Assembly (NCBI GenBank): GCA_964491785.1
Contig: CAZBGS010000004.1
Location: forward strand, 62,001 to 126,000
Reading direction: 5' to 3'
Source of the DNA: RZZS01 sp964491785
GTDB taxonomy: Bacteria; Pseudomonadota; Alphaproteobacteria; Micavibrionales; Micavibrionaceae
Length of the DNA stretch: 64,000 nt
Part shown: positions 26,390-34,855 of the stretch, piece after piece
How the letters are laid out: every line of letters begins with the position of its first letter
How positions within the stretch are numbered: the stretch's first letter is position 1
The notes under the pieces: generated by a model
What the model was told of the DNA's origin: nothing
What the model saw: only the letters and a program-made list of their open reading frames with translations
Database searches by the model: none
Made by a program: the position numbers and the translations under genes

Positions 26390-27409
26390 TCAGTTTTTGG
26401 TCTTGTCGACCAGTTTATTCTTGCCAATCCAGGGCATCATCGCGCGAAGCTTTTCGCCGACAGCCTCGATCGGATGCTCGGCTTCCAGCTTGCGGCGGGT
26501 TTTGAACGAGGTCTGGCCGACCTTGTTCTCCAGCATCCATTCGCGGGTGAACTGGCCGGTCTGGATTTCGTTCAGAATTTTTTTCATTTCCTCCTTGGTG
26601 GCGGCGTTGACGATGCGGGGGCCGCGTGTGTAGTCGCCGTACTCGGCGGTGTTGGAAATCGAGTAGCGCATGTTGGCGATGCCGCCCTCGTAGATCAGAT
26701 CAACGATCAGCTTGACCTCGTGCAGGCATTCGAAATAGGCCATCTCCGGCGCGTAACCGGCTTCGACAAGCGTTTCAAAACCGTTCTTGATCAGCTGGGT
26801 AAGGCCGCCGCAGAGAACCACCTGTTCGCCGAAAAGGTCGGTTTCGCATTCCTCGCGGAAAGTGGTCTCGATAATGCCGCTGCGACCGCCGCCGATGGCG
26901 CTGGCGTAGGAGAGCGCAAGATCGAGAGCCTTGCCCGAGGGGTTCTGGTGAACCGCGACAAGGCAGGGGACTCCGCCGCCCTTGACGTATTCGCCGCGAA
27001 CGGTATGGCCGGGGCCTTTGGGAGCGACCATGAAAACGTCGAGATCGGCTCGAGGCTCGATCAGCGAAAAATGAATGTTAAGGCCATGAGCGAAAACTAT
27101 CGCTGCGCCCTTCTTCAGGTTGGGGGCGATATGCTGGTAATAGATATCGGCCTGGAGTTCGTCGGGGGTGAGCATCATAAGGACATCTGCCCAAGCTGCG
27201 GCGTCCGCGGGGGACATGACCTCGATGCCGGCGTCCTTTGCCTTTTTGGCGGAAGCAGATCCTTCCCTCAAGGCAACCCGCAATTCCTTTACGCCACTGT
27301 CCTTCAGGTTGTTGGCGTGGGCGTGGCCCTGGCTGCCGTAACCGACGATGACCACTTTTTTGCCTTTGATCAGACTGACGTCACAATCGTTATCGTAATA
27401 AACGCGCAT
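26390..27409 (-). CDS. ilvC: Ketol-acid reductoisomerase
   Basis: The second step of valine, leucine and isoleucine synthesis, 339 residues (class I length). The NADP-binding start GYGSQGHAHANNLKDSG is typical, with an N-terminal MRVYYDNDCDV. Metal and substrate residues appear in CETDLFGEQ and ECLHEVKLIVDL. GGAAGTG lies before the ATG. It is the last of the ilv genes here, after ilvB, a glycosidase gene, ilvN and a lipoprotein gene. Confidence 0.97.
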   Translation of the reverse strand: MRVYYDNDCDVSLIKGKKVVIVGYGSQGHAHANNLKDSGVKELRVALREGSASAKKAKDAGIEVMSPADAAAWADVLMMLTPDELQADIYYQHIAPNLKKGAAIVFAHGLNIHFSLIEPRADLDVFMVAPKGPGHTVRGEYVKGGGVPCLVAVHQNPSGKALDLALSYASAIGGGRSGIIETTFREECETDLFGEQVVLCGGLTQLIKNGFETLVEAGYAPEMAYFECLHEVKLIVDLIYEGGIANMRYSISNTAEYGDYTRGPRIVNAATKEEMKKILNEIQTGQFTREWMLENKVGQTSFKTRRKLEAEHPIEAVGEKLRAMMPWIGKNKLVDKTKN

Positions 27410-27477
27410 ATTTCACTTCCTCTGGTTTAGTTAATTTCTTTTGGCAGCTTATTTTTTTTCTGGCATATGTCGGCAAG

Positions 27478-27912
27478 TCAATTGCCGCCGCGCATGCCGT
27501 CTTTAATTGCATTAGTCATATCGACATGCTGTTTCATATCACCATGGATAACACCATCCTTCTTGCCGATAAGGAAATCTCCGATTTCGACAAGATGCAT
27601 TTCCGCCTTATGCGACATGCCAATGGCCCCGAAGCTCTCGATGAAGGTGCATTTTGCCGGTTTTTCTTCCTTGAACCAGCCGTCATCCAATATGAACAAG
27701 AGACTGACTTCCCGATATTCCTTGCCAAGATCCGAAGGGCCGGTTTCAATATTTTCCGGGCCAATAATTTCCAGTTCCCTTTCCGGATCATTGATGAAGG
27801 CCTTGACGCCGGAAGCGCATCCGCGAACCAGTGTCCTGTCAGCGGTTTCCCGGTCAATGCATCCTGCGAGCAGGAGCAGGCAGGCCAGTAATAAAGGCAG
27901 GCGGGAAGACAT
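27478..27912 (-). CDS. Small lipoprotein of unknown function
   Basis: A 144-residue protein with a lipoprotein signal ending in the lipobox LLLAGC. The mature part has two further cysteines and a beta-rich pattern but no family I recognise. It lies between ilvN (23 bases upstream) and ilvC (68 bases downstream) on the same strand, which is unusual for the ilv operon; it may simply be co-transcribed. Confidence 0.75.
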   Translation of the reverse strand: MSSRLPLLLACLLLLAGCIDRETADRTLVRGCASGVKAFINDPERELEIIGPENIETGPSDLGKEYREVSLLFILDDGWFKEEKPAKCTFIESFGAIGMSHKAEMHLVEIGDFLIGKKDGVIHGDMKQHVDMTNAIKDGMRGGN

Positions 27913-27935
27913 CTTGTTGGCTCCTTTTATTCAAA

Positions 27936-28478
27936 TCAGATCGGGGTTTTGCCGCGCTTGATCGCAGCGGCTCCTGTGCGGCTGACGTCGACCAGACCGA
28001 GCGGCTTCATAAGATCGATGAAGGCGTTTATCTTCTCGGAAGTCCCGGTAACCTCGAAGATAAAGGATTCCAGTGTGCTGTCGACAACGCGGGCGCGGAA
28101 AATATCGGCGATGCGCAGCGCCTCGATACGTTTCTCCCCCTCGCCGGATACCTTGACAAGCGCCAGTTCGCGGTCGACGTAAGGGCCCTCGATGGTAAGG
28201 TCGGAGACCTTGTGAACCGGCACGAGCCTGCCGAGCTGATTCTTGATCTGCTCGATAACCATAGGGGTGCCGGAGCAGACAAGAGTAATTCTGGATAGAT
28301 GTTTGGCGTGGTCGGTTTCGGCGACCGTCAGGCTCTCGATATTATAGCCGCGGCCGGAAAACAGACCGATGACCCTTGCGAGCACGCCCGGTTCGTTGTC
28401 CACCAGAACGGATATCGTGTGAGTGGCGATTGCTTCTTCTTTCGGGCCGGTTCCGTAAACGCTTTTGCTTTTAACCAT
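27936..28478 (-). CDS. ilvN: Acetolactate synthase small (regulatory) subunit
   Basis: A 180-residue regulatory subunit: an N-terminal ACT domain (HTISVLVDNEPGVLARVIGLFSGR) followed by the C-terminal ilvN/H domain (DIFRARVVDSTLESFIFEVTG). It activates the catalytic subunit IlvB and gives valine feedback inhibition. It normally follows the large-subunit gene directly; here a TreZ-like gene lies between them. No strong terminator is seen before the lipoprotein gene, so ilvN, the lipoprotein gene and ilvC may be one transcript. Confidence 0.95.
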   Translation of the reverse strand: MVKSKSVYGTGPKEEAIATHTISVLVDNEPGVLARVIGLFSGRGYNIESLTVAETDHAKHLSRITLVCSGTPMVIEQIKNQLGRLVPVHKVSDLTIEGPYVDRELALVKVSGEGEKRIEALRIADIFRARVVDSTLESFIFEVTGTSEKINAFIDLMKPLGLVDVSRTGAAAIKRGKTPI

Positions 28479-28608
28479 GGTTTTATCTGCTTCAAGGGTT
28501 CGAGTTTAAACTATTATCGAGTTAATGAGGGATATTGAAACGGTTTTTGGCCAATTTGCAAGACCCGCTGTCAATTATTTTCATCTATGCGGTCGTGCGC
28601 CAAAGCGG

Positions 28609-30582
28609 CTAGCCATATAAGGCTCTTGGCGCATCCTGATCCATCACGGGCGAAAGGGCCGCTGACTGCGGCTTTGCTGATATCCACTCAAGGCTCCATG
28701 GCTGTAACGGAGTTCCCGATATGGAATTAAACTTTCCGGACAGGCTGCTTTGCGGCAGATGCTCGAAGTCTTTAAATGCCGGGAAGGCCTGCGGGAGCGG
28801 GCTGAAATTAATTCGCATGCAATGTTTTGCGCCATCGCCGAAAGTCCATGATACTTCAAGGCCGTAATCTCCGAACTTTCGGGCATGCGCATTGGCAATC
28901 CCGGATTTCAGGTGCGGGATTATATTCTTCTTACGCTCGGCGATTAGCTCCCTGTACATGGAAAACCATTCATTGCCCGGAAGTTTAAGGTCTTCACCAA
29001 GTTTTGCTGCCTCCATGGTTTCTCTGCTGCAGGGGTCGGCAAATTCGCTGTCGCTGAACTGGGAAAATTCCTTTCTTCGTCCTTCACTTACCGCCTTCCT
29101 AAGCCAGTCGGCTTCCCAAAGCGCAAAGTAAGGGAACGGCTTTTCGCTGGCTTGTTCCTGTCCCTGAAACAGCATGGGAATAGAAGGGCTTAGCAGCAGT
29201 AAATGCGCGGCCAGTTCCAGTTTTTGTTTTTTATACGGATCGCCGTCAAGAAGGGTTTCTATACGATCGCCTTTGGGCGTATTGCCGATCTGGTCGTGAT
29301 TATGAGTGAAAAAGATCGAGCGGCGCGGATCGTAAGCAGGCATCTTATCTTCGGGAGTTTTGTATTTGTTCCTTGGCGTGTCCAGCGAAAAGGCATAACC
29401 CTTTGTCAGTATTTCGGCAAGGACGGAAAGCGATTCTTTCTGGTATGGTTTCAGGTACCCCCTGTCGGTGAATCCCTTGGCGGGATTTTCCCTGAACAAA
29501 AGCGATCTGATCGCATGGTGGAAATCGTCAGACCATTGCATATTGCCGTACACAGAAGGGTCTTTGTTTCGGTTATCAGAATCAAGGTGTCCTGGAGAAT
29601 TGTGCTCGTATTCAAGAATGGTTACGTATCTTCGGCCGATTTCTTTCGCCACTCTCCTCGCTCTGGAGAGGAGTTCATGGAGAATATGAGGCTCGCCGTT
29701 CTCAGGGGTGTGGGCGATAGCATGGACGGCGTCGCGGCGTACGCCGTCAAATCGGTAGCATCTGTGGTTCCATTCGTTTTGCTGGCGGAAGAAAGCCCTG
29801 ACTTCCGGACGCTGCATGTCGAAGGCCTGACCCCAGGGTGTTTGTGTTTTCGACCACATTTCCGGTGTTATCCCCCAGAGGTAATTTCCGTCAGGCCCAA
29901 AATGATTGTCGACTTTATCGAGAAGCACCTCAATTCCTCGTTTGTGGGCTTCGGCGACCAGATCTGCAAGGTCTTGGGGTGTACCGTAACGGGGATGGAG
30001 GGCGGCATTCAGGACTCCGTCATAACCCCATCCGCCCTGCGAAGCATCCGCTGCTGTCGGCATCAGTTCAATTGCAGTGATGCCAAGCTCTTTAAGGTAA
30101 TCAAGGACTTCAATCGCTGCCCGAAAAGTTCCCTGGCTGGTAATAGTGCCTATATGCATCTCGTAGATGATCAGGTCTTCAATAGGCAATCCCTTCCAGT
30201 CTTCCGGTTCCCTGCTCCAGTCAATGCTGGAGGGATCGACCACCATAGAGGAGGAGTGGACATTTTGATCCTGCTGATATGACATTGGATCGGGCATACG
30301 CAGCCAACCTCCCATGTCTTTGTTCCAGACTTCTATACTGTACTTGCTTCCATGCCCCGCCTTGTCTGTTATCAGCTCAAACCAGCCGCCGCCCATTGGC
30401 GTCATTTCGAGCGACTGATCCTTATCAGCCAGATAAATGCGTGGATTTCCCTTGCCGGCAGGAATTATCTTTTCCTGCTGCGGCATCCAGGCGCGGAAGC
30501 GTACGCGTCCATCTGCCAGGACTTTAGCGCCGAAAGGGTCGGCTTCCCGCAATATTCTTTCCGAAGCTGAAATCTGTTCCAT
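28609..30582 (-). CDS. TreZ-like GH13 glycoside hydrolase (putative trehalohydrolase)
   Basis: About 657 residues. The N-terminus is a CBM48-like domain (about 20-115), followed by a GH13 barrel. The catalytic residues are visible: DGVRRDAVHAI (nucleophile Asp), TILEYEHNSP (acid/base Glu) and THNHDQIGN (transition-state Asp). The first conserved region is DKVDNHFGPDGNYL, close to the usual TreZ pattern. TreZ cleaves maltooligosyltrehalose to release trehalose; no TreY synthase is in the window, so a related glucan hydrolase is possible. The ATG at 30582 has AGAGGAT before it; one at 30603 lacks it. It lies inside the ilv cluster, behind a terminator. Confidence 0.8.
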   Translation of the reverse strand: MEQISASERILREADPFGAKVLADGRVRFRAWMPQQEKIIPAGKGNPRIYLADKDQSLEMTPMGGGWFELITDKAGHGSKYSIEVWNKDMGGWLRMPDPMSYQQDQNVHSSSMVVDPSSIDWSREPEDWKGLPIEDLIIYEMHIGTITSQGTFRAAIEVLDYLKELGITAIELMPTAADASQGGWGYDGVLNAALHPRYGTPQDLADLVAEAHKRGIEVLLDKVDNHFGPDGNYLWGITPEMWSKTQTPWGQAFDMQRPEVRAFFRQQNEWNHRCYRFDGVRRDAVHAIAHTPENGEPHILHELLSRARRVAKEIGRRYVTILEYEHNSPGHLDSDNRNKDPSVYGNMQWSDDFHHAIRSLLFRENPAKGFTDRGYLKPYQKESLSVLAEILTKGYAFSLDTPRNKYKTPEDKMPAYDPRRSIFFTHNHDQIGNTPKGDRIETLLDGDPYKKQKLELAAHLLLLSPSIPMLFQGQEQASEKPFPYFALWEADWLRKAVSEGRRKEFSQFSDSEFADPCSRETMEAAKLGEDLKLPGNEWFSMYRELIAERKKNIIPHLKSGIANAHARKFGDYGLEVSWTFGDGAKHCMRINFSPLPQAFPAFKDFEHLPQSSLSGKFNSISGTPLQPWSLEWISAKPQSAALSPVMDQDAPRALYG

Positions 30583-30640
30583 GCGGATCCTCTTACTTTT
30601 CATAACTTAAAACCAAAACCATACCAGTTTCAAGTACTTT

Positions 30641-30680
30641 TAATAAGAAAGGCCGTCCCGGTTTAAGAGGGACGGCCTTT
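30641..30680 (-). terminator. Rho-independent terminator of ilvB
   Basis: A perfect 12-base stem (AAAGGCCGTCCC at 30648-30659 and its complement at 30669-30680) with a short loop. On the minus strand it is followed by a T-rich run (TTTCTTATT). It lies 15 bases past the ilvB stop and before the TreZ-like gene, so ilvB is probably transcribed apart from the downstream genes. Confidence 0.85.
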
Positions 30681-30695
30681 CAATCAATTTGTTGA

Positions 30696-32489
30696 TCAAA
30701 CGTGGCCCTGTTCGAACTTGTCCACGTCCGGGGAGAGGATCATGTCGTTGTGGGCCTTGCCTGCCGGGATCATCGGGAAGCAGTTTTCCTGCTGGCAGAC
30801 GAGAACGTCGACAATAGTCGGGCGGTCGGTGACTTTGAGCATTTCATCGATCACGCGGTCGAGATCGTCGACGGTCTCGGCGCGCAGTCCAACGCCGCCG
30901 AAGGCTTCGGCGAGCTTGACGAAATCGGGCAGGGCCTCGGTGTAGCTGTTGGAATAACGCTTGCCGTGAAGCAGTTCCTGCCACTGGCGCACCATGCCCA
31001 TCCAATGGTTGTTGAGGATGAAGATCTTGATCGGGAGTTTATGTTGCACCGCGGTGGAGAGTTCCTGAATGGTCATCAGCACCGAGGCTTCGCCGGCGAC
31101 GTCGATGACCAGGGCGTCTGGGTGGGCTATTTGCGTGCCGATCGAGGCCGGGATCCCGTAACCCATGGTGCCGAGGCCGCCGGAAGTCATCCAGCGGTTG
31201 GGTCTGGTGAAGGGCAGGAATTGCGCGGCCCACATCTGGTGCTGGCCGACTTCGGTGCAAATAAAGAGGTTTTCTTTATGCATCACCTTGTCGCGAAGTC
31301 TTTCAAGGGCGTATTGCGGCTTGATGACCTTGCCTTCCTGCTTGTAGGTAAGGCATTTGATATCGCGCCATTTCTGTATCTTGCTCCACCACTGTTCCAG
31401 GGCTTCGCGGTTTATCTCGCATTTCTTTTCGCGCCAGAGGTTGAGCATGGCTTCAAGCGCCTTGCCGGCGTCGGCGACTATAGGCAGGTCGACGGCAATG
31501 TTCTTGTTTATCGAACTCGGGTCGATATCGATATGAACCTTGACCGAATGCGGGGAAAAGGCGTCGGTGCGGCCGGTTACCCGGTCGTCGAACCTGGCAC
31601 CGACGCAGATCATGACGTCGCAGTCGTGCATCGTATGGTTGGCTTCGAAAGTGCCGTGCATGCCAAGCATGCCAAGCCATTGTCTGTCATTGGCCGGATA
31701 GGCACCAAGGCCCATCAGCGTGCTGGTTATCGGGCATCCGATTTCGCGAACAAGTCTGGTGAGCAGTTCGCTCGCTTTGGGGCCGGAGTTTATCACGCCG
31801 CCGCCGGTATAGAAAACAGGCCTTTTGGCGTTGGCCAGCAGTTCGACCGCCTCGGCGATAGCGCCCATATCAGGCTCTATCCGGGGCTGATAATGGGAAT
31901 AATCGATCTGGTCGGGGGTTTTGTAAGGCCCCTTGGCAAACTGGACGTCCTTGGGAATGTCGATGACTACCGGGCCGGGGCGTCCGGATCTGGCGACATG
32001 GAAGGCCTCATGCACGATTTCGGCCAGTTTGTTGACGTCCTTTACCAGATAGTTATGTTTGGTGCAGGGGCGGGTGATGCCGGAAGTGTCGGCTTCCTGA
32101 AAGGCGTCGTTGCCGATAAGGAAGGTGGGAACCTGTCCGGTAAAGCAAACGAGCGGAATGGAATCCAGCATCGCGTCGGCAAGACCGGTAACGGCATTGG
32201 TGGCCCCGGGGCCGCTGGTGACGAGAGCGCATCCGACCTTGCCGGTGGAGCGGGCGTAGCCTTCGGCCGCGTGCAGGGCTCCCTGCTCGTGCCTGACCAG
32301 ATAATGATGAAGTTTGTTCTGTTGATAAATAGAGTCGAAAATCGGCAGGACTGATCCGCCGGGATAACCGAAGACGGTATCCACACCCTGATCCACCAGC
32401 GCGCGCACGATAATGTCCGCGCCTGTCAGCACCGGGTAATTCTTATCAGAGCTTTTTGCTTCTTTATCAGTGGTTTTGGTGGCGTTCAT
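30696..32489 (-). CDS. ilvB: Acetolactate synthase large (catalytic) subunit
   Basis: A thiamine-diphosphate enzyme of 597 residues, biosynthetic type, which makes acetolactate and acetohydroxybutyrate. Features: GYPGGSVLPIFD at the N-terminal active site with the catalytic Glu in HEQGALHAAEGYAR, RFDDRVTGR for FAD binding, and the ThDP motif starting GEASVLMTIQE (the GE in place of GD is usual in alphaproteobacteria) ending LNNHWMGMVRQWQ. AAGGAG precedes the ATG at 32489. A hairpin and T-run 60-110 bases upstream suggest attenuation. Confidence 0.97.
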   Translation of the reverse strand: MNATKTTDKEAKSSDKNYPVLTGADIIVRALVDQGVDTVFGYPGGSVLPIFDSIYQQNKLHHYLVRHEQGALHAAEGYARSTGKVGCALVTSGPGATNAVTGLADAMLDSIPLVCFTGQVPTFLIGNDAFQEADTSGITRPCTKHNYLVKDVNKLAEIVHEAFHVARSGRPGPVVIDIPKDVQFAKGPYKTPDQIDYSHYQPRIEPDMGAIAEAVELLANAKRPVFYTGGGVINSGPKASELLTRLVREIGCPITSTLMGLGAYPANDRQWLGMLGMHGTFEANHTMHDCDVMICVGARFDDRVTGRTDAFSPHSVKVHIDIDPSSINKNIAVDLPIVADAGKALEAMLNLWREKKCEINREALEQWWSKIQKWRDIKCLTYKQEGKVIKPQYALERLRDKVMHKENLFICTEVGQHQMWAAQFLPFTRPNRWMTSGGLGTMGYGIPASIGTQIAHPDALVIDVAGEASVLMTIQELSTAVQHKLPIKIFILNNHWMGMVRQWQELLHGKRYSNSYTEALPDFVKLAEAFGGVGLRAETVDDLDRVIDEMLKVTDRPTIVDVLVCQQENCFPMIPAGKAHNDMILSPDVDKFEQGHV

Positions 32490-32547
32490 CAGTCCTGTAC
32501 TCCTTAGACTTTCTATAAGGTTATGGTTAAAAAATACACCGCAATGG

Positions 32548-32602
32548 CAAAAAATTTGGCGGAATGTCCGGGCATAATAAGCTGCCGACCCGGCATTCCG
32601 CC
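32548..32602 (-). promoter_or_regulatory. Probable attenuator upstream of ilvB
   Basis: On the minus strand, GGCGGAATG-CCGGG pairs with CCCGG-CATTCCGCC (32589-32602 and 32558-32572), giving a strong stem, followed by a T-run (32548-32556) and then, 60 bases later, the ilvB start. This is the layout of a transcription attenuator. Just upstream (32668-32624) a short frame LREVLIFANHSISF, rich in Leu, Val and Ile, could act as a leader peptide, but it starts with TTG and lacks a clear ribosome site. The remaining gap to glyA is AT-rich and has a TTGACA-like box. Confidence 0.6.
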
Positions 32603-32856
32603 ACAGTTTTTGCGTTATAGCATTCAGAAACTAATAGAGTGGTTGGCAAAAATCAACACCTCACGCAATTTAATTTCAAAAAAGAAAGATAATTACAAAT
32701 TATATTACGTTCAAGGATAGGAATACGCAATTTAAGTATAATTTTATAATGGTCAATTTACGATCTTGCCTGTTGCTGTCAAAAACAGATTTTCAAACCG
32801 GAAAAACCTGATTAATGTTGGTTTCTTTAACAACTTTTGAAGCAAAGAAGGCAAAA

Positions 32857-34245
32857 ATGGCCCCAAAATTCCGCACTGAAAAATCCGATCCGGTTCTTGC
32901 GTCCATTATGGGCAGGCGTTTGCAGGAAAACAGCGAGGGTTTTACACTGATCGCTTCGGAAAACCATCCGCATCCTGAAGATATCGCGGCGCACCGTGAC
33001 GCCGATGACGCGACTTTCGCGGGGGGTTACTTCGAAGGTTATCCGCCTGCGAAGGGGCAGAGCGAGGGAGCAGGCAGGTTTTATCAGGGCGTCAAGCAGG
33101 CCGATGCTTTGGAGGAAGAGGTCAGAAACAGGGTGGTTTCGGTTATCGCTCCTGGCATGGAAGACGTTGCCGAAGCCAATGTTCAGGCCCCTTCCGGCGC
33201 TATCGCCAATATGATCGTCTATGGGGGTGTGCTGGAGATGGGCGACAAGATGGTTTCGCCAAGTCTTGCCAGAGGTTACGGGCACCTCTCGCATGGTGCG
33301 GATTCCCCGAATTTCGTCAAGGACTGGTTCGAAGTACACGGTTACGGGATCGAAGAAAAGACCGGTCATATCAATTACGATGAAATGGAGAAAGTCGTCG
33401 AGCAGGTCAGACCTAAACTGCTGGTAAGCGGCTTTTCATCCTATCCGAGGGAAGTGGACTGGGCGCGGATTGCCGAAATCGCCAGCAAATACGGCGCTAT
33501 CAGCATGGCCGATATCTCCCATCCCGGCGGGATCATCGGAGCGGGGCTTATGAACAATCCGTTCCTGCAGGGCATTGATATCGTCACCAGCACCACGCAT
33601 AAAACATGGGGCGGGCTGAAGGGCGCCGTTATCGTCTATAACCGTGAAAGCCTTGCTAAAAAGCGTCCTCAGGGCGTGGCAGAAAAAGGGCCGAACAAGG
33701 GACGTTATACAAAAATCGATTTTTCAGCTTTTCCGGGAATGCTTGGCGGCCCGAACATGTCGATCATCGCCTCGTACGCCTCGACTTTCAGAAGAGCAAA
33801 GACTCCCGAATTCAGAGAAGTCCAAAAGCGCACCCGGGAAAATGCCCGGGTTCTTGCGGAAGTGCTGCTTGGCAAGGGATGGCCTCTTGCGACGGGAGGA
33901 ACCGATAACCATATCGTGCTGGTTTCCGACGTGACCGCGATCGATGGCGTCAATGCGGAAATCGTCACCGACGGATGGGAAGCGGCCAAAATTCTGGAGG
34001 ACTGCGCAGGTATCGTCACCAACAAGAACGCCGTTCCCGGGGTGCCCGGAACTCCTATAAGGCCGCGAGGCTTGCGGATGGGGACGCCGGCGATTTCAAC
34101 CAGGGGCTTCGGCGTTAGCGAAACCAGGGAGCTTGCGGAGATTATCGACGGCACGCTTCGTTATGCGGGCGACAAGCAAAAGCTGGAAGGATTGCGGAAA
34201 AGGGTTCGCGAGCTTGCGAAGGCTTTCCCTCTGCCGGTATATTAA
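32857..34245 (+). CDS. glyA: Divergent serine hydroxymethyltransferase (GlyA-like)
   Basis: A PLP enzyme of 462 residues that interconverts serine and glycine with folate. The Schiff-base lysine is in STTHKTW; D and H of ADISHPGG, the YFEGYP substrate loop and RGLRMGTPAISTRG match the family. Differences: an insertion in the loop after FEGYP (AKGQSEGAG) and a variant SPSLARGYGHLSHGADS region. It is clearly an SHMT fold, but of a divergent group; a typical glyA may exist elsewhere. The ATG at 32857 has AAGAAGG before it and is preferred to one at 32815. Confidence 0.88.
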   Translation: MAPKFRTEKSDPVLASIMGRRLQENSEGFTLIASENHPHPEDIAAHRDADDATFAGGYFEGYPPAKGQSEGAGRFYQGVKQADALEEEVRNRVVSVIAPGMEDVAEANVQAPSGAIANMIVYGGVLEMGDKMVSPSLARGYGHLSHGADSPNFVKDWFEVHGYGIEEKTGHINYDEMEKVVEQVRPKLLVSGFSSYPREVDWARIAEIASKYGAISMADISHPGGIIGAGLMNNPFLQGIDIVTSTTHKTWGGLKGAVIVYNRESLAKKRPQGVAEKGPNKGRYTKIDFSAFPGMLGGPNMSIIASYASTFRRAKTPEFREVQKRTRENARVLAEVLLGKGWPLATGGTDNHIVLVSDVTAIDGVNAEIVTDGWEAAKILEDCAGIVTNKNAVPGVPGTPIRPRGLRMGTPAISTRGFGVSETRELAEIIDGTLRYAGDKQKLEGLRKRVRELAKAFPLPVY

Positions 34246-34266
34246 ACAGCACGGCCATCCTCAAAA

Positions 34267-34353
34267 ACGCCACGCCTGCGGAGGCATGGCGTCCGGACAG
34301 GTTCCAACAGCCCGGTTGCTGATATTTTACCAGACTCCGGCCTTCGCCGGAGT
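34267..34353. terminator. Paired hairpins between glyA and a lipoprotein gene
   Basis: Two strong inverted repeats: ACGCCACGCCTGC with its partner to 34292, and ACTCCGGC-CTTC-GCCGGAGT at 34334-34353, an exact 8-base stem with a 4-base loop. The second is followed by a mixed AT-rich stretch (GGCATTTATTTACC). They sit between convergent genes and probably end both transcripts; the first may also be a small repeat element. Confidence 0.6.
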
Positions 34354-34371
34354 GGCATTTATTTACCAATT

Positions 34372-34659
34372 CTACTTACGCTGCTTTTCCCGGAAAATAG
34401 GCTCCGCGGGTGCTGGCGCGGGGGCGGGGACTTCGCGCTGGACGCGGCGTTCCACCACCGTGGGCTGCGGTTCGGGTTGCGGGCGGACTGGCCCGCATCT
34501 GCCTTCGTAGATGGCGACGCCGGTACCGGCGGTTCTTTCTCCCGGCCTGTTCGCATCATATGGCACACGGTGGTAATCTTTTGTGACTGGGCACGCGCAG
34601 GCTGCCAGTGTGCAGGTGGCTCCTGCCAGGATCAGTGTCTTCAATGATAAGATTGCCAT
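34372..34659 (-). CDS. Small proline-rich lipoprotein
   Basis: A 95-residue protein with a lipoprotein signal (TLILAGATCTLAAC, Cys lipid site) and a mature part rich in Pro, Arg and Glu (PAPAPAEP near the end), so mostly unstructured. AAGGATAGAC lies before the ATG at 34659; the longer frame to 34710 is not needed. No family recognised. It is near the start of a repeat-containing intergenic region. Confidence 0.7.
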   Translation of the reverse strand: MAILSLKTLILAGATCTLAACACPVTKDYHRVPYDANRPGERTAGTGVAIYEGRCGPVRPQPEPQPTVVERRVQREVPAPAPAPAEPIFREKQRK

Positions 34660-34741
34660 GTCTATCCTTTCTAGAGTTTCTCGGTATTTATCTTTTACAT
34701 TAACAATCAATCCGAAGGAAGGTTCCCGTTAGTGGTATGGC

Positions 34742-34850
34742 GCTAGAGCCTTTTGCGATTAGAATGAGTGCGGCTTTGCCGCGCACCTTATATTCCGGAT
34801 GTCCGCACGGGGTCGGGCATAACATGATTCAAACCTGAGTCATCCAATTC
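34742..34850. repeat. Dispersed intergenic repeat, copy B
   Basis: Shares CTAGAGCCTT-TGCGATTAGA in inverted order with copy C (54790-54816), a TGCGGC-TTT-GCCGCGC hairpin with copy D (62030-62047), and GGGCAT-AC-TGATTCAA-CCT with copy A (23057-23075). It lies directly before the stop of the LysM gene and is non-coding. Confidence 0.6.
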
Positions 34851-34855
34851 ATTCG

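Noticed and set aside
26387..27430. Plus-strand ORF opposite ilvC
   Set aside because: Mirror of a well-supported ilvC; no ribosome site or family.
30702..32354. Long plus-strand ORF of 550 codons across ilvB
   Set aside because: It lies antisense to a clear acetolactate synthase gene; the product has no recognisable domain and is explained by codon bias in the opposite strand.
34133..34510. Plus-strand ORF across the glyA end and repeat hairpins
   Set aside because: Runs through glyA out of frame and through two hairpins; no support.
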